DNA from: Cytobacillus firmus
Lineage (GTDB): Bacteria > Bacillota > Bacilli > Bacillales > Cytobacillaceae
Length of the DNA stretch: 64,000 nt
Assembly (NCBI RefSeq): GCF_023657595.1
Contig: NZ_CP098323.1
Location: 4,426,001-4,490,000 of the forward strand
Direction: 5' to 3'
Position numbers and translations under genes: made by a program. Every line of letters starts with the position of its first letter. Within the stretch, counting starts at the first letter, position 1. Below the pieces are notes generated by a model that was not told where the DNA came from, searched no databases, and saw nothing but the letters and a program-made list of their open reading frames with translations. Positions 1 through 8,503 of the stretch are shown here, one piece after another.

Positions 1-873
1 TTTTTCACTTTGGACAACCGGGTTATTCAGGATGCCAATGCCAGGGATTTCAATTTCAATCCGGTCATTTTCCGCTAAAGTAAATTCGTTTGGCGGCACA
101 ACGCAGGTTCCTGTAAGAAGGACCGTTCCGTCAAAGATTTGGTTATCCAGCACCAGGTATTGGACCAGCTCATCCAGAGTGCGCTTCAGCTGGCTGACTT
201 GGGCATCTCCATAAAATACAAGCTCTTCATCCCGGTAGATGCGGCAAATAATCTGAAATTCATAAGGATCTGAAACAGTCTCGGCCAATACAATGGCCGG
301 CCCTATGGAGCAGGAATTCTTCCAAACCTTTGCCTGCGGCAGATACAGAGGATTTTCCCCTTCTATATCCCGGCAGCTCATATCATTTCCAGCCGTATAG
401 CCAAGCACCTTGCCATCTTTATCAATGACAAGCCCCAGCTCAGGCTCCGGGATTTGCCAGTTGGAATCGGATCGAAGATATACAGGATCATTGGGACCTA
501 CCGTTCTTGCAGATGTTGACTTGAAAAAGATTTCCGGACGCACAGCATCATAGACTTTGTCATAGAAGGTCTCTCTGTCAAGCTTTCCTTGTGTCGCTTC
601 ATAGTTTCGCGCTTCCCTGCTTTTTTTATAGGTTACGCCTGAAGCCCAAACTTCCGGAGCATCAATTGGAGTGGTTAACTGAAGATTTTCCAGCGGCAGT
701 TTTTCTGATTTATCGGCAATTTGTTTTACAATATCAAACGCTGTTTTGTTATCTTCGCGTGCTTTAGCAATCAGTGACATAAAATCGCTGAATGGAAGGT
801 CGGCTGCTTCATTCGCATTCGTTACAGCTGCCAGTTGTTTTTCATTTCCTTTTAGATAGCGGATAATTCTCAT
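1..873 (-). CDS. Fumarylacetoacetate-hydrolase-family protein, KdaD-like 2-keto-3-deoxy sugar acid dehydratase (3' end outside window)
   Basis: About 291 codons are visible and the C-terminus runs off the left edge. The ATG at 871-873 follows an AGGAGG ribosome site. The FAH-fold metal motif is present as PEPELGLVI (two Glu) with an Asp in GYTAGNDMS. The segment CRDIEGENPLYLPQAKV resembles 2-dehydro-3-deoxy-D-arabinonate dehydratases, which convert 2-keto-3-deoxy-pentonates to 2-oxoglutarate semialdehyde. It is the last visible gene of a minus-strand set with an IclR regulator and a sugar-acid dehydratase, which supports that role. Plain fumarylacetoacetase activity on aromatic breakdown products is less likely in this context. 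The exact substrate is inferred. Confidence 0.85.
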   Translation of the reverse strand, partial: MRIIRYLKGNEKQLAAVTNANEAADLPFSDFMSLIAKAREDNKTAFDIVKQIADKSEKLPLENLQLTTPIDAPEVWASGVTYKKSREARNYEATQGKLDRETFYDKVYDAVRPEIFFKSTSARTVGPNDPVYLRSDSNWQIPEPELGLVIDKDGKVLGYTAGNDMSCRDIEGENPLYLPQAKVWKNSCSIGPAIVLAETVSDPYEFQIICRIYRDEELVFYGDAQVSQLKRTLDELVQYLVLDNQIFDGTVLLTGTCVVPPNEFTLAENDRIEIEIPGIGILNNPVVQSEK

Positions 874-1023
874 GTTAACTCCTCCTGAATGACTATTTGC
901 CATTTTTTTAAATTTTTAATTAATTTTGCATGCATTAGAGCTATGCCTTCAGCATTAAGCCAACCATTGGGAACCCTTCTCAGCAGGCTCCCGGCCGGCA
1001 AGGAATGATAATCTTTTACTCAC

Positions 1024-1791
1024 CTAAATTTTTTGGTACTCATACCCGAGGTCCTGCGATATGCTGGTGCTGCACTCTTTCAGGAGTCCCACGTGGTGTT
1101 CACGGACTTCATCCGTTACTTTAGCAGCAGGCATGGACATGCTTATCCCTGCTATTACCTCACCGGAATAGTCTTTAATCGGAACAGCATAACAGACAAT
1201 GCCCGGTTCGTTTTCTTCATTATCCACTGAATAGCCAGCCGTGCGGACATGAGCGATCTCCGAGAGTAGTTCTTCTTTCGATGAGATTGATTTTGGTGTT
1301 TGTCTTGTGTACTGATAGTTTTCAAGAAACTGATCCAGTTCGGCATCTGTTTTCGTCGAAATGAGCGATTTGCCTACCGCACTTGTATGAACGGGAACCC
1401 GGCGTCCGATGCGGGAGTATAGAACCGTAACTCCGCTTCCTTCAACCTTATCGATATAAACACCTTCCTGTCCATCGAGAATGACCAGGTGGACCGTTAA
1501 GTTCGTCATGGCGGATAGCCTTTCAAGATGCTTTCTGGCAACTTTCCGCAAATCAAGATTACTCAGGACCATATTGCCCCTTTCGAAAAGCTTAAGCCCC
1601 AGACGATACTTTCCATTTTCCTCATTTTGGGAGATGTATCTCTGTTCCTGCAAAGTCTTCAGCAGAGAATGAACCGTGCTTTTATGCAGATTCATTCTTT
1701 TGCTGATTTCTGTAATGGATAATTCTCTTTCCCGCTCGTCAAATAAATCCATAATTTTTAATGCACGTTCCACTGATTGGATAATAGGCAT
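1024..1791 (-). CDS. IclR-family transcriptional regulator
   Basis: The 255-residue protein has an N-terminal winged helix-turn-helix (residues about 5-65, with LSITEISKRMNLHKSTVHSL as the recognition region) and a C-terminal IclR effector domain. That is the usual length and layout of the family. An AGGAGAG ribosome site precedes the ATG. It sits between the dehydratase and the FAH-family gene, in the same direction, so it most likely controls this sugar-acid island in response to a pathway acid. A half-site matching the palindromes upstream of both TRAP operons lies at 1808-1816, just before its start, which suggests self-regulation. Ligand and sign of regulation are unknown. Confidence 0.93.
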   Translation of the reverse strand: MPIIQSVERALKIMDLFDERERELSITEISKRMNLHKSTVHSLLKTLQEQRYISQNEENGKYRLGLKLFERGNMVLSNLDLRKVARKHLERLSAMTNLTVHLVILDGQEGVYIDKVEGSGVTVLYSRIGRRVPVHTSAVGKSLISTKTDAELDQFLENYQYTRQTPKSISSKEELLSEIAHVRTAGYSVDNEENEPGIVCYAVPIKDYSGEVIAGISMSMPAAKVTDEVREHHVGLLKECSTSISQDLGYEYQKI

Positions 1792-1854
1792 TTCCGCTCA
1801 CTCTCCTAGTTCTATTTAGCCTAATTTTACAGGAATTTTGACGAGCTTGCCTCT

Positions 1855-4065
1855 TTAATTTGCAACAGTGCCTGCTTCTTGAAGCAAAACATCTGTCTCA
1901 TAATCCAGAACTGCATCCTCGGCTACGGCCAGCGGAACCACTCCGTTTGCAGCATCCGTATGGCCATACATGCGATTGCTTGCTGCAACCAGCTTCTGGC
2001 GTGCCTTCATTCGCTGCTTTCTCTCCTCCACAAGAGATTGGCGATCTGCTTTTAAGCTGTCAGTAAAGGCATGGACAACCTTCCCTGCGAAAAGCTGGGT
2101 TTTGTCTACAAAATCAATGCGCCGTCCCCGAAGCTGAAGATGTACAACATCACCTGTCTGAAGGAAGCCAATGCCGCCGCCCTCATATCCTTCCGGTGTC
2201 ATATGTCCAATTGCAGCACCGTATGTAACGCCGGAATAGCGCCCGTCACTGATAATGGTTGCGACCTTTTTCATGACCCGGTTGGCATTAATATGCTGCA
2301 TAGGTGTAAACATTTCCGGCATTCCAAATGCTACCGGACCCTGACCGGCAATGACAACTGAAATTTTCAATATGCCTTTTTCAGCCATCTCGTCAAATAG
2401 CTTTTCGTATGATTCTTCTTTTAAAAGTTCCCATTCCCCTCTGTTGTTATATTTCAGTGTTTCAAGCAGCAGGTTATGGTCAAATAGCTTATCCTTTTTA
2501 ATATCGTTAAGCAGATTCGAGTCAAGCAGGCTTCTGTTTGCATCATCTTCATTCTCAAAATAAAGAACAAATGCCAGCTTATCATCGAATTGATCAAGCT
2601 GCGGTGTCGGCATTCCGCTGATTTTTACCACTGCGCTTTCAAAGAAATTGCCCTGCAGGACGTCCACTCCGCTAAATGCCCTGCGCGGTGCTTCAGCAGA
2701 TAATATAACAGGATTTTCTTTTACATTTAATGCCTGGAGGCTTCTTGTGATGGCGAGACGCTCTCTCCAGGTTCGGGCTGCAACTGTTGGCGCATCCTGA
2801 TCCATCGGTACACCATGTTCAAGCAATTCGTAAAACAGCGTTTCCATTCCCCTGCTCGTTCCGCTGCAGCACTGCATGGCGAGCGAGTAAATATCACGGC
2901 CTTCTGTCAGACTGTAGTCAAACAAATCCGGAATAGGATGCTCATGATGTATGTGGTCCAAATCCCATAGACTAAAATTGTATCCGCCATAGAGCATGCC
3001 CGCAACAATATGCATCATCAGGTTAGTAGAACCGCCGGATGCACTATGAATGCGGATCGCATTCTTGATATTGGCAGCCACAATATTGGAAACACCATAC
3101 TTTTCTTCATTAATCATAGTGGCAAAGCTGTCAAGAACCGAATTGATCTGCCTTTGTGTCGGCGGATCTGTCAGAAGCTCCACCGCCGGATGAACAAGGC
3201 CCAGTCCAGCTACAAGATGCCTGGAGCTATTTCCAGTTCCATTAAAGGCACAAACCCCTCCCTGTCCATCACATGTCGCAACTGCCAGCCTCATTTCAAA
3301 ATACTTATGCTGTTCCTTTGTTAAGATGCCCCGCTCATATGCACGCTCGAACACACCCTGGAACGCTGTATTTGATGAACATTGCAAAATATATGCCATT
3401 GTGTCACGCAAATCAGCCGCCACATCAGCCGCTCCATTCAATTCAGCTTTTTTCGCCAGCTCTTCAAGCTCTGCGATTACATCGTCCGGAATCGATCCGC
3501 CTTCGAGAACATGTGCAGGGGCAAATGTTGCAAAAAATGGAGCTTCTCCGCGGCTGCGTCTTACCCGATCAACATGTGCCAGCGCACTGACAACGCCCAG
3601 CGGCTGCTTATCACAGCCTTGAATGACGAATGCACCATGATAACTATGTGCTTCAAGCTGATTGACGACCATTTGGGCAACAGCGTTCCTGCTTTGAAGG
3701 GAATAGCTCATCCCCTGATTGCTTTGGGCAGTGCCATCACACATAACCGGGGTGGAAAAATAAAAGGGAACCCCGCCATTCTGCCAGATGCGGATGGCTG
3801 CACGTGCAGAGGTCTGATAGTCCATGATGTGAGCGGGATGGTCAGATGAACCTCCGATAATGGCAATTCGCGGAGCATTTACTTCAAGGCGGTTGTAAAT
3901 TTCCTCGAGTGTCCAATCCGGCTTTCCTCCTTCATAGGAAGAACCAAGTGTCTGTTTTGCCCGGTCCAGCAGTCCAGCTACCGTAATCGGTTCATTTGCT
4001 TTTCCCTGCACATTGTCACGGTATGGATTTACAGGATTATCTATAAGCGGGTATAAATGTGTCAT
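1855..4065 (-). CDS. IlvD/Edd-family dehydratase, YjhG/YagF (xylonate dehydratase-like) type
   Basis: This 736-residue Fe-S sugar-acid dehydratase belongs to the long YjhG/YagF branch. Visible family motifs are VIQGCDKQPLG and VATCDGQGGVCAFNGTG (candidate cluster cysteines), SASGGSTNLMMH, and a C-terminal ISDGRYSGVTYGA segment. Members dehydrate aldonic acids such as D-xylonate to 2-keto-3-deoxy acids. The start is supported by an AAGGAGTG ribosome site before ATG at 4065. It is slightly longer than the E. coli members (about 655 residues). Lying between the LarA-like gene and iclR, it would act upstream of the KdaD-like enzyme. The real substrate could be another pentonate or hexonate. Confidence 0.9.
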   Translation of the reverse strand: MTHLYPLIDNPVNPYRDNVQGKANEPITVAGLLDRAKQTLGSSYEGGKPDWTLEEIYNRLEVNAPRIAIIGGSSDHPAHIMDYQTSARAAIRIWQNGGVPFYFSTPVMCDGTAQSNQGMSYSLQSRNAVAQMVVNQLEAHSYHGAFVIQGCDKQPLGVVSALAHVDRVRRSRGEAPFFATFAPAHVLEGGSIPDDVIAELEELAKKAELNGAADVAADLRDTMAYILQCSSNTAFQGVFERAYERGILTKEQHKYFEMRLAVATCDGQGGVCAFNGTGNSSRHLVAGLGLVHPAVELLTDPPTQRQINSVLDSFATMINEEKYGVSNIVAANIKNAIRIHSASGGSTNLMMHIVAGMLYGGYNFSLWDLDHIHHEHPIPDLFDYSLTEGRDIYSLAMQCCSGTSRGMETLFYELLEHGVPMDQDAPTVAARTWRERLAITRSLQALNVKENPVILSAEAPRRAFSGVDVLQGNFFESAVVKISGMPTPQLDQFDDKLAFVLYFENEDDANRSLLDSNLLNDIKKDKLFDHNLLLETLKYNNRGEWELLKEESYEKLFDEMAEKGILKISVVIAGQGPVAFGMPEMFTPMQHINANRVMKKVATIISDGRYSGVTYGAAIGHMTPEGYEGGGIGFLQTGDVVHLQLRGRRIDFVDKTQLFAGKVVHAFTDSLKADRQSLVEERKQRMKARQKLVAASNRMYGHTDAANGVVPLAVAEDAVLDYETDVLLQEAGTVAN

Positions 4066-4122
4066 ATGAACACTCCTTATCTATCAATCTGCAAGAATAG
4101 TTTTTTGCAGATAATCTTCTGA

Positions 4123-5373
4123 TTAATCGAGCACCAATTCCTGGAGATCGGAAATAATTTCCAAATTGCTGTTTTGTTTCGCTTCCTCAATCAAACTCTC
4201 TGAGATCCAGATTTCTCCGATGTCTAATGTATTCTTGATTCGAACAGCTTTTACCTTGTTTAAGTCAAAGGCATTGCAGGTTTTAATCGCAGCCTTGACA
4301 GCAAGCTCCTTTGTTTCAAGCACCATTGGAAGCTTTATGACTTCGATGACGGTGCTGGTCAGAGCATTTGCATAGCCTTTTTCCCATATAATTCCATCTA
4401 CGGCCGCTTTTGTAGTCATGTCTGCCATGCCGATGCCATTCGCATTTCCATGCGTTTTTTCGGTTAAGCCCAGCACCACGGTTCTTTTTATATCCGGTCC
4501 GCCGGTTGCATATGGCGTAGCGAAATTCCCTGTAATATTCGGGTCCATCCCGTCACCTGAAATATCTTTTCCAAGCTCGTCGACAATCAGGACATCAAAC
4601 TCATCAAAGTGAATTTTGGGCATTAAAGATTTGGCCTCTTTCAGAAGTTCCGGCTCCACTGTCTCCAGGTCTTCTGACGGAACTGCAACAACCTTTGCAA
4701 TCTTGTCATAAGCATTTTCGAGAGAGGCAAGGCCGAAAATGATTGGAGCTTCTGATAATGAAATTTTGGCCATTTCCGGCACATGCTCTGCCATATATTT
4801 AAAACTAAAGGCATGAGCGGCTTCCGCCCCTTTTTGTTTTCCGAGCCCGATGGTAATCATTTTCATAAGGCCGCTTTCAACCGGTCCGCGGAATGCTGTA
4901 TGAGGTTTGATCCTGTTAATGACAACAATCTTGTCAGCTTCATAGGCGTTTCGGTCAATATAGACCGGAAGCCCATTTGGAAGCTCGCCAATCTTGACAA
5001 CTTCCATGGAGGATTTAATCGGTGCCTCAACAGCACCTTCCGTTACACCCAATTGGTGAAGCACATCAATCTGGCCTTCCGAGGTAGCACCGCCATGGCT
5101 TCCCATTGCAGGTACGATAAACGGCTGCCCTCCGACACGTTTAATTTCTCTGACCGTTTCACGAACCAGAACAGGCAAATCTGCCAGTCCCCTGCTTCCA
5201 ACCGCAATCGCCACGGAATCTCCTTGATTAATTCTTGCCAGCACATTGGTGTCATTCAGGGTTTTCCGTACCGCATCCGCCACATCTTCCAGCTGGGGTG
5301 CGTGGAAATTCTGTCTTACTTTTACCATTCTGGGAATAGGAATATCCTTTAAGATTTCTTTAATAATGTCCAT
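4123..5373 (-). CDS. LarA-domain (nickel-pincer lactate racemase superfamily) protein, candidate hydroxyacid racemase/epimerase
   Basis: The 416-residue protein has the LarA N-terminal domain (DUF2088) followed by a C-terminal domain. Candidate nickel-pincer ligands are visible: His in MGSHGGATSE, His in INRIKPHTAFRG, Lys in ESGLMKMITIG and His in GAEAAHAFS. LarA homologues racemise or epimerise 2-hydroxyacids, including malate, phenyllactate and gluconate. This gene follows a TRAP transporter and precedes a sugar-acid dehydratase, so C2 epimerisation of an imported aldonate is a reasonable guess. The cofactor-building genes larB, larC and larE are not in the window and would have to lie elsewhere. 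An AAGGAG site precedes the ATG. Confidence 0.85.
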   Translation of the reverse strand: MDIIKEILKDIPIPRMVKVRQNFHAPQLEDVADAVRKTLNDTNVLARINQGDSVAIAVGSRGLADLPVLVRETVREIKRVGGQPFIVPAMGSHGGATSEGQIDVLHQLGVTEGAVEAPIKSSMEVVKIGELPNGLPVYIDRNAYEADKIVVINRIKPHTAFRGPVESGLMKMITIGLGKQKGAEAAHAFSFKYMAEHVPEMAKISLSEAPIIFGLASLENAYDKIAKVVAVPSEDLETVEPELLKEAKSLMPKIHFDEFDVLIVDELGKDISGDGMDPNITGNFATPYATGGPDIKRTVVLGLTEKTHGNANGIGMADMTTKAAVDGIIWEKGYANALTSTVIEVIKLPMVLETKELAVKAAIKTCNAFDLNKVKAVRIKNTLDIGEIWISESLIEEAKQNSNLEIISDLQELVLD

Positions 5374-5389
5374 TACCTTTTCTCCTTCA

Positions 5390-6664
5390 TTAATTCAGCC
5401 ATGCAAGCGGCACTGTAATAATTTCTGGGAATAGGATCAATAGAAGAAGCACAATGACATGAACAACCAGGAATGGCCAAATTCCTTTCGTCAACTCAAC
5501 CAGGCTGATTTTGCTGATTCCGCAGCCAACATATAAAACAGTGCCCACCGGAGGTGTAATCAATCCAATACATAGATTGATAACCATGACAATTCCGAAG
5601 TAGACTGGATCGATTCCGGCCATCTTAACAAGCGGCAGCAGCACTGGTGTGAAAATAAGAATAGCCGGTGTCAGATCCATCACAAGGCCAATCAGCAGCA
5701 GGAAAATCATTATGACCATCATTAAGATCAGAGGACTTTCAACTAATGATCCCATGTAGCCCGCAATCTCTGCAGGAACATTTGCGACCGTAATAAGCCA
5801 GGCTGATACCATGGCAGCAGCGGCCACAAACATCACAACACTCGTTGTTTTTGCTGAAGCAATTAAAACCCGATACAGCTCTTCCAGCTTCAGCTCACGG
5901 TAAATGAATAAGCCAACAAACAAGGCATAAAATGCAGCTACAACGGCAGCTTCAGTAGGGGTAAAAACGCCGCCCCGCAGACCGCCAATAATGATGACTG
6001 GAAGCATTAAAGCAAAACTGGCATCCTGAATCGCTTTCCAAATTTCTTTGGCTGATTTTCGCGGGGGAAGCTCACTTGTATCCTTCCGTGACATAAAGAA
6101 CCAGCCAATCATGAGCCCGACTCCCATCATTATTCCGGGAATGATGCCGCCCATGAATAAATCTGTGATGGATACACCCGCGGTTACCCCAAATAAAATC
6201 ATGGGAATGCTTGGCGGTATAACAGGAGCTATAATACCTGATGCACAGATGATGCCTGTTGAGGTGTTTACGTTATAACCTTTTGCGATCATCATGGGAA
6301 TTAAAATTGCCCCAAGTGCTGCTGTATCTGCAACAGCGGAACCCGATAACCCTGCAAAAAGAATACTGGCAATAATGGCTACAAAACCAAGGCCGCCACG
6401 AATGTGCCCTACCAGCGCCATGGAAAAGTCTACGATGCGCTTGGAGATTCCTCCTGCATTCATCAGTTCTCCAGCTAAAACAAAAAACGGGATAGCCATT
6501 AATGAAAAGTTGTTAGCTCCATTGATCAGGTTCTGGGCAACGATCTGGCTATCAAACGTTCCCATGGCAAACATCAGCATAACCGCGCTGGCAAGCAGGG
6601 CAAATGCAATTGGCACCCCTAATGTCAGTGACCCAAACAGCGACCCTAAAAATACTCCAATCAT
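5390..6664 (-). CDS. dctM: TRAP transporter large permease DctM (system 1)
   Basis: The 424-residue, very hydrophobic protein has many predicted membrane segments and begins MIGVFLGSLFG, typical of DctM. It would couple sodium-gradient-driven uptake of an organic or sugar acid delivered by the DctP protein at 7317-8345. Family hallmarks include IIPPSIPMILFGV and LITPPVGTVLYVG. It follows dctQ by about 30 bases and precedes the LarA-like gene by 16, so transporter and enzymes probably share one transcript. An AAAGGAGGGG ribosome site lies upstream of the ATG. The second DctM, at 8504-9769, is a clear but diverged paralogue. Confidence 0.95.
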   Translation of the reverse strand: MIGVFLGSLFGSLTLGVPIAFALLASAVMLMFAMGTFDSQIVAQNLINGANNFSLMAIPFFVLAGELMNAGGISKRIVDFSMALVGHIRGGLGFVAIIASILFAGLSGSAVADTAALGAILIPMMIAKGYNVNTSTGIICASGIIAPVIPPSIPMILFGVTAGVSITDLFMGGIIPGIMMGVGLMIGWFFMSRKDTSELPPRKSAKEIWKAIQDASFALMLPVIIIGGLRGGVFTPTEAAVVAAFYALFVGLFIYRELKLEELYRVLIASAKTTSVVMFVAAAAMVSAWLITVANVPAEIAGYMGSLVESPLILMMVIMIFLLLIGLVMDLTPAILIFTPVLLPLVKMAGIDPVYFGIVMVINLCIGLITPPVGTVLYVGCGISKISLVELTKGIWPFLVVHVIVLLLLILFPEIITVPLAWLN

Positions 6665-6694
6665 GGCGAAAATTCCCCTCCTTTCCCTACGCTG

Positions 6695-7246
6695 TTATTT
6701 TGCAATGATTTTCTCTTCCTGGTCAGTGTTAACTTCTGCTAAGACATCATCAGGGGATTGAACGATCGTCAGGTTATCAGATTTTCCCCGGATAGCCTTA
6801 AAGAGGCTTGCTATTATGATAATCATCATCCAAATGCTGGACAGAACACCTATCCCATATAAAAAGGAAAGGGGCATGCCTGTCGCCGGACCGGTACTGT
6901 TCATATTGAGAAGAGTCATTTTCCAGCTTCCCTCCAAGATCAGCCATAGCAGGTAAAGGACTATTGCATTACTGATCAGAAAGGCAACTTTTTGGAGTCC
7001 CTTTGGCAAGGCATTGACAACGATGTCCACGCCAAGGTGCATTCTATCCTTCAATGCAGCAATGGCCCCCAGAAAGACCATCCAGACAAAAAAGTAGCGG
7101 GACATTTCTTCAGACCAGGTAAGACCTGAATTGAATACATATCTCAAAACAACATTTCCAAAGACGGAGAGGGACATGGCTGCCAGTGAAAAGGCAATCG
7201 CAATGTTTAATAGTTTGGTAGAAAAAGAGTTAATTTTGCTAAACAC
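6695..7246 (-). CDS. dctQ: TRAP transporter small permease DctQ (system 1)
   Basis: The 183-residue protein has four membrane segments. I prefer the GTG at 7246 over an in-frame start at 7333: a GGGAGGAG ribosome site sits 8 bases upstream of the GTG, and the upstream extension would be basic, lack family similarity and overlap dctP. DctQ bridges the binding protein and DctM in the tripartite permease. The motif SEEMSRYFFVWMVFLGA is typical. The gene follows dctP after a short gap that carries a hairpin. Confidence 0.92.
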   Translation of the reverse strand: MFSKINSFSTKLLNIAIAFSLAAMSLSVFGNVVLRYVFNSGLTWSEEMSRYFFVWMVFLGAIAALKDRMHLGVDIVVNALPKGLQKVAFLISNAIVLYLLWLILEGSWKMTLLNMNSTGPATGMPLSFLYGIGVLSSIWMMIIIIASLFKAIRGKSDNLTIVQSPDDVLAEVNTDQEEKIIAK

Positions 7247-7274
7247 AGCTTTCTCCTCCCTGCAATTTAAGCTC

Positions 7275-7300
7275 GGAGGAATAACAGGGTTATATCCTCC
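7275..7300 (-). terminator. Hairpin between dctP and dctQ (system 1), possible attenuator or mRNA stabiliser
   Basis: GGAGGA at 7275-7280 pairs with TCCTCC at 7295-7300, and inner TAAC/GTTA bases extend the stem. It lacks a clear run of T on the minus strand, so it is probably partial attenuation or 3'-end protection. This would let the binding protein be made in excess of the membrane subunits. Confidence 0.5.
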
Positions 7301-7316
7301 AGGCTTCTTCTTCCTG

Positions 7317-8345
7317 CTACTCTGCTTCCGCACGGATGCGATCAGCTAAATCCTTCGCCCAATCAAATTCACTGTAAATGTCTTCATACAAAGGCTGTGC
7401 TGCTTCTTCCATCTCAGCTGAAAACTCTTCTGAAGGAGCTGTAAACTTTAAGCCATTGTCTTCGAGAAATTTCTTATCTTCTTCATAGCTCTTCTCAAGG
7501 AGGTCAAATTCATAATCTGCAGCTTCTTTTGAAGCCTTTTCAATAATTTTCTGCTGCTCTTCCGTCAAACCGTTCCAAAAATTACTGTTGATAATATATA
7601 AGTTAGGGCTGAACATATGCTTTGATTCCAAAATATCGCTTTGTACCTCATACCAGCCGGATGCCCTAACTGTAGCAATTGGGTTGTCCTGGCCATCAAC
7701 TACTTTTTGCTCCATCGCTGTGAATACTTCAGAGATTGGAAGAGGAGTCACATTAGCGCCAAGTAATTTTCCCAGCTCAATATAGTTTGGTATATTCGGC
7801 ATTCTCAGGCGGAGTCCATCAAGATCTTCTAAACTATCAATCGTTTTGTTTGAGGAAATCATCCTAAATCCATTTGCACTCCAGGCAAGGGGCTTTACAC
7901 CATGTTCAGATTCAAGGTCTTCTGTCAATTCATCGCCAATCGGCCCATTCAATACCTTTTTTGCATGGTCAAAATCTTTAAATAAGAATGGCCATTCCGG
8001 GGCGGCCATTTTCGGAATGTCAGCCTGCATGATCAAACCCGGAATTCCCATTTCGATTGTCCCGTTTCGGACACCATCATAGAATTCTTTCTCGGCACCC
8101 AATGTACTGTTCGGGTAAAGCTGAACTTCCAGCTCGCCGTTCGTTTCTTCTTCTACTATTGTTTTAAACTTTTCTTTCAATGCCACGTTTTGGGGATGGT
8201 CCTCAGCAAAGTAATGGGCTACCTTGATTACCTTTTTCTTTCCCCCTCCATCTCCGCCTCCTGCTTCCTCCCCGCCGCAGCCGGTGAGGATTAGGAAGCT
8301 TGCAAGCGCAGTGGCTGCCAATCCAAATAACTTCTTGTTTTTCAT
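7317..8345 (-). CDS. dctP: TRAP transporter substrate-binding lipoprotein DctP (system 1)
   Basis: The protein has about 342 residues, a lipoprotein signal peptide and a lipobox (LILTGCGG). The start is placed at ATG 8345 because GGGGAG lies 6 bases upstream; an ATG at 8351 directly abuts it. The mature part is a DctP/TAXI-like periplasmic-type fold (WPFLFKDFDHAKKVL, SANGFRMISSN, VDGQDNPIATV). It captures the acid outside the membrane and hands it to DctQM. It heads its own transcription unit, with a terminator for the upstream TRAP operon and a palindromic candidate operator in the gap before it. Substrate is unknown; sugar acids fit the context. Confidence 0.95.
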   Translation of the reverse strand: MKNKKLFGLAATALASFLILTGCGGEEAGGGDGGGKKKVIKVAHYFAEDHPQNVALKEKFKTIVEEETNGELEVQLYPNSTLGAEKEFYDGVRNGTIEMGIPGLIMQADIPKMAAPEWPFLFKDFDHAKKVLNGPIGDELTEDLESEHGVKPLAWSANGFRMISSNKTIDSLEDLDGLRLRMPNIPNYIELGKLLGANVTPLPISEVFTAMEQKVVDGQDNPIATVRASGWYEVQSDILESKHMFSPNLYIINSNFWNGLTEEQQKIIEKASKEAADYEFDLLEKSYEEDKKFLEDNGLKFTAPSEEFSAEMEEAAQPLYEDIYSEFDWAKDLADRIRAEAE

Positions 8346-8404
8346 CTTCATCTCCCCTTTGTTAGTTTTGCTGCAAATCTCTAAAACTATTCATTGTTCT
8401 ATAA

Positions 8405-8423
8405 TATAAAATCGAGTTTTGTA
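8405..8423. promoter_or_regulatory. 19-bp palindrome, candidate IclR-type operator upstream of dctP (system 1)
   Basis: TATAAAATCGAGTTTTGTA is a pseudo-palindrome, and a close match (11600-11618) lies upstream of the other dctP. Recurrence of the same motif at both TRAP promoters, with an iclR gene nearby, suggests a shared operator. No footprint evidence exists here. Confidence 0.5.
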
Positions 8424-8437
8424 ATATACTCAAAAAG

Positions 8438-8470
8438 GAAACAGCCATTCTCTTTACAAAAATGCTGTTT
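8438..8470 (-). terminator. Rho-independent terminator after TRAP system 2
   Basis: On the minus strand, AAACAGCAT and ATGGCTGTTT pair (one bulged base) and are followed by a T-rich TTTCCTTTTT stretch. It lies directly after the dctM stop at 8504 and before the next dctP promoter. Confidence 0.7.
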
Positions 8471-8503
8471 AATTTAATATCCGCAGAGCACTGATTTGGC
8501 CGT

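Noticed and set aside
7247..7333. Upstream N-terminal extension of dctQ (system 1)
   Set aside because: The extension overlaps dctP and the hairpin; a GTG with a better ribosome site lies at 7246.
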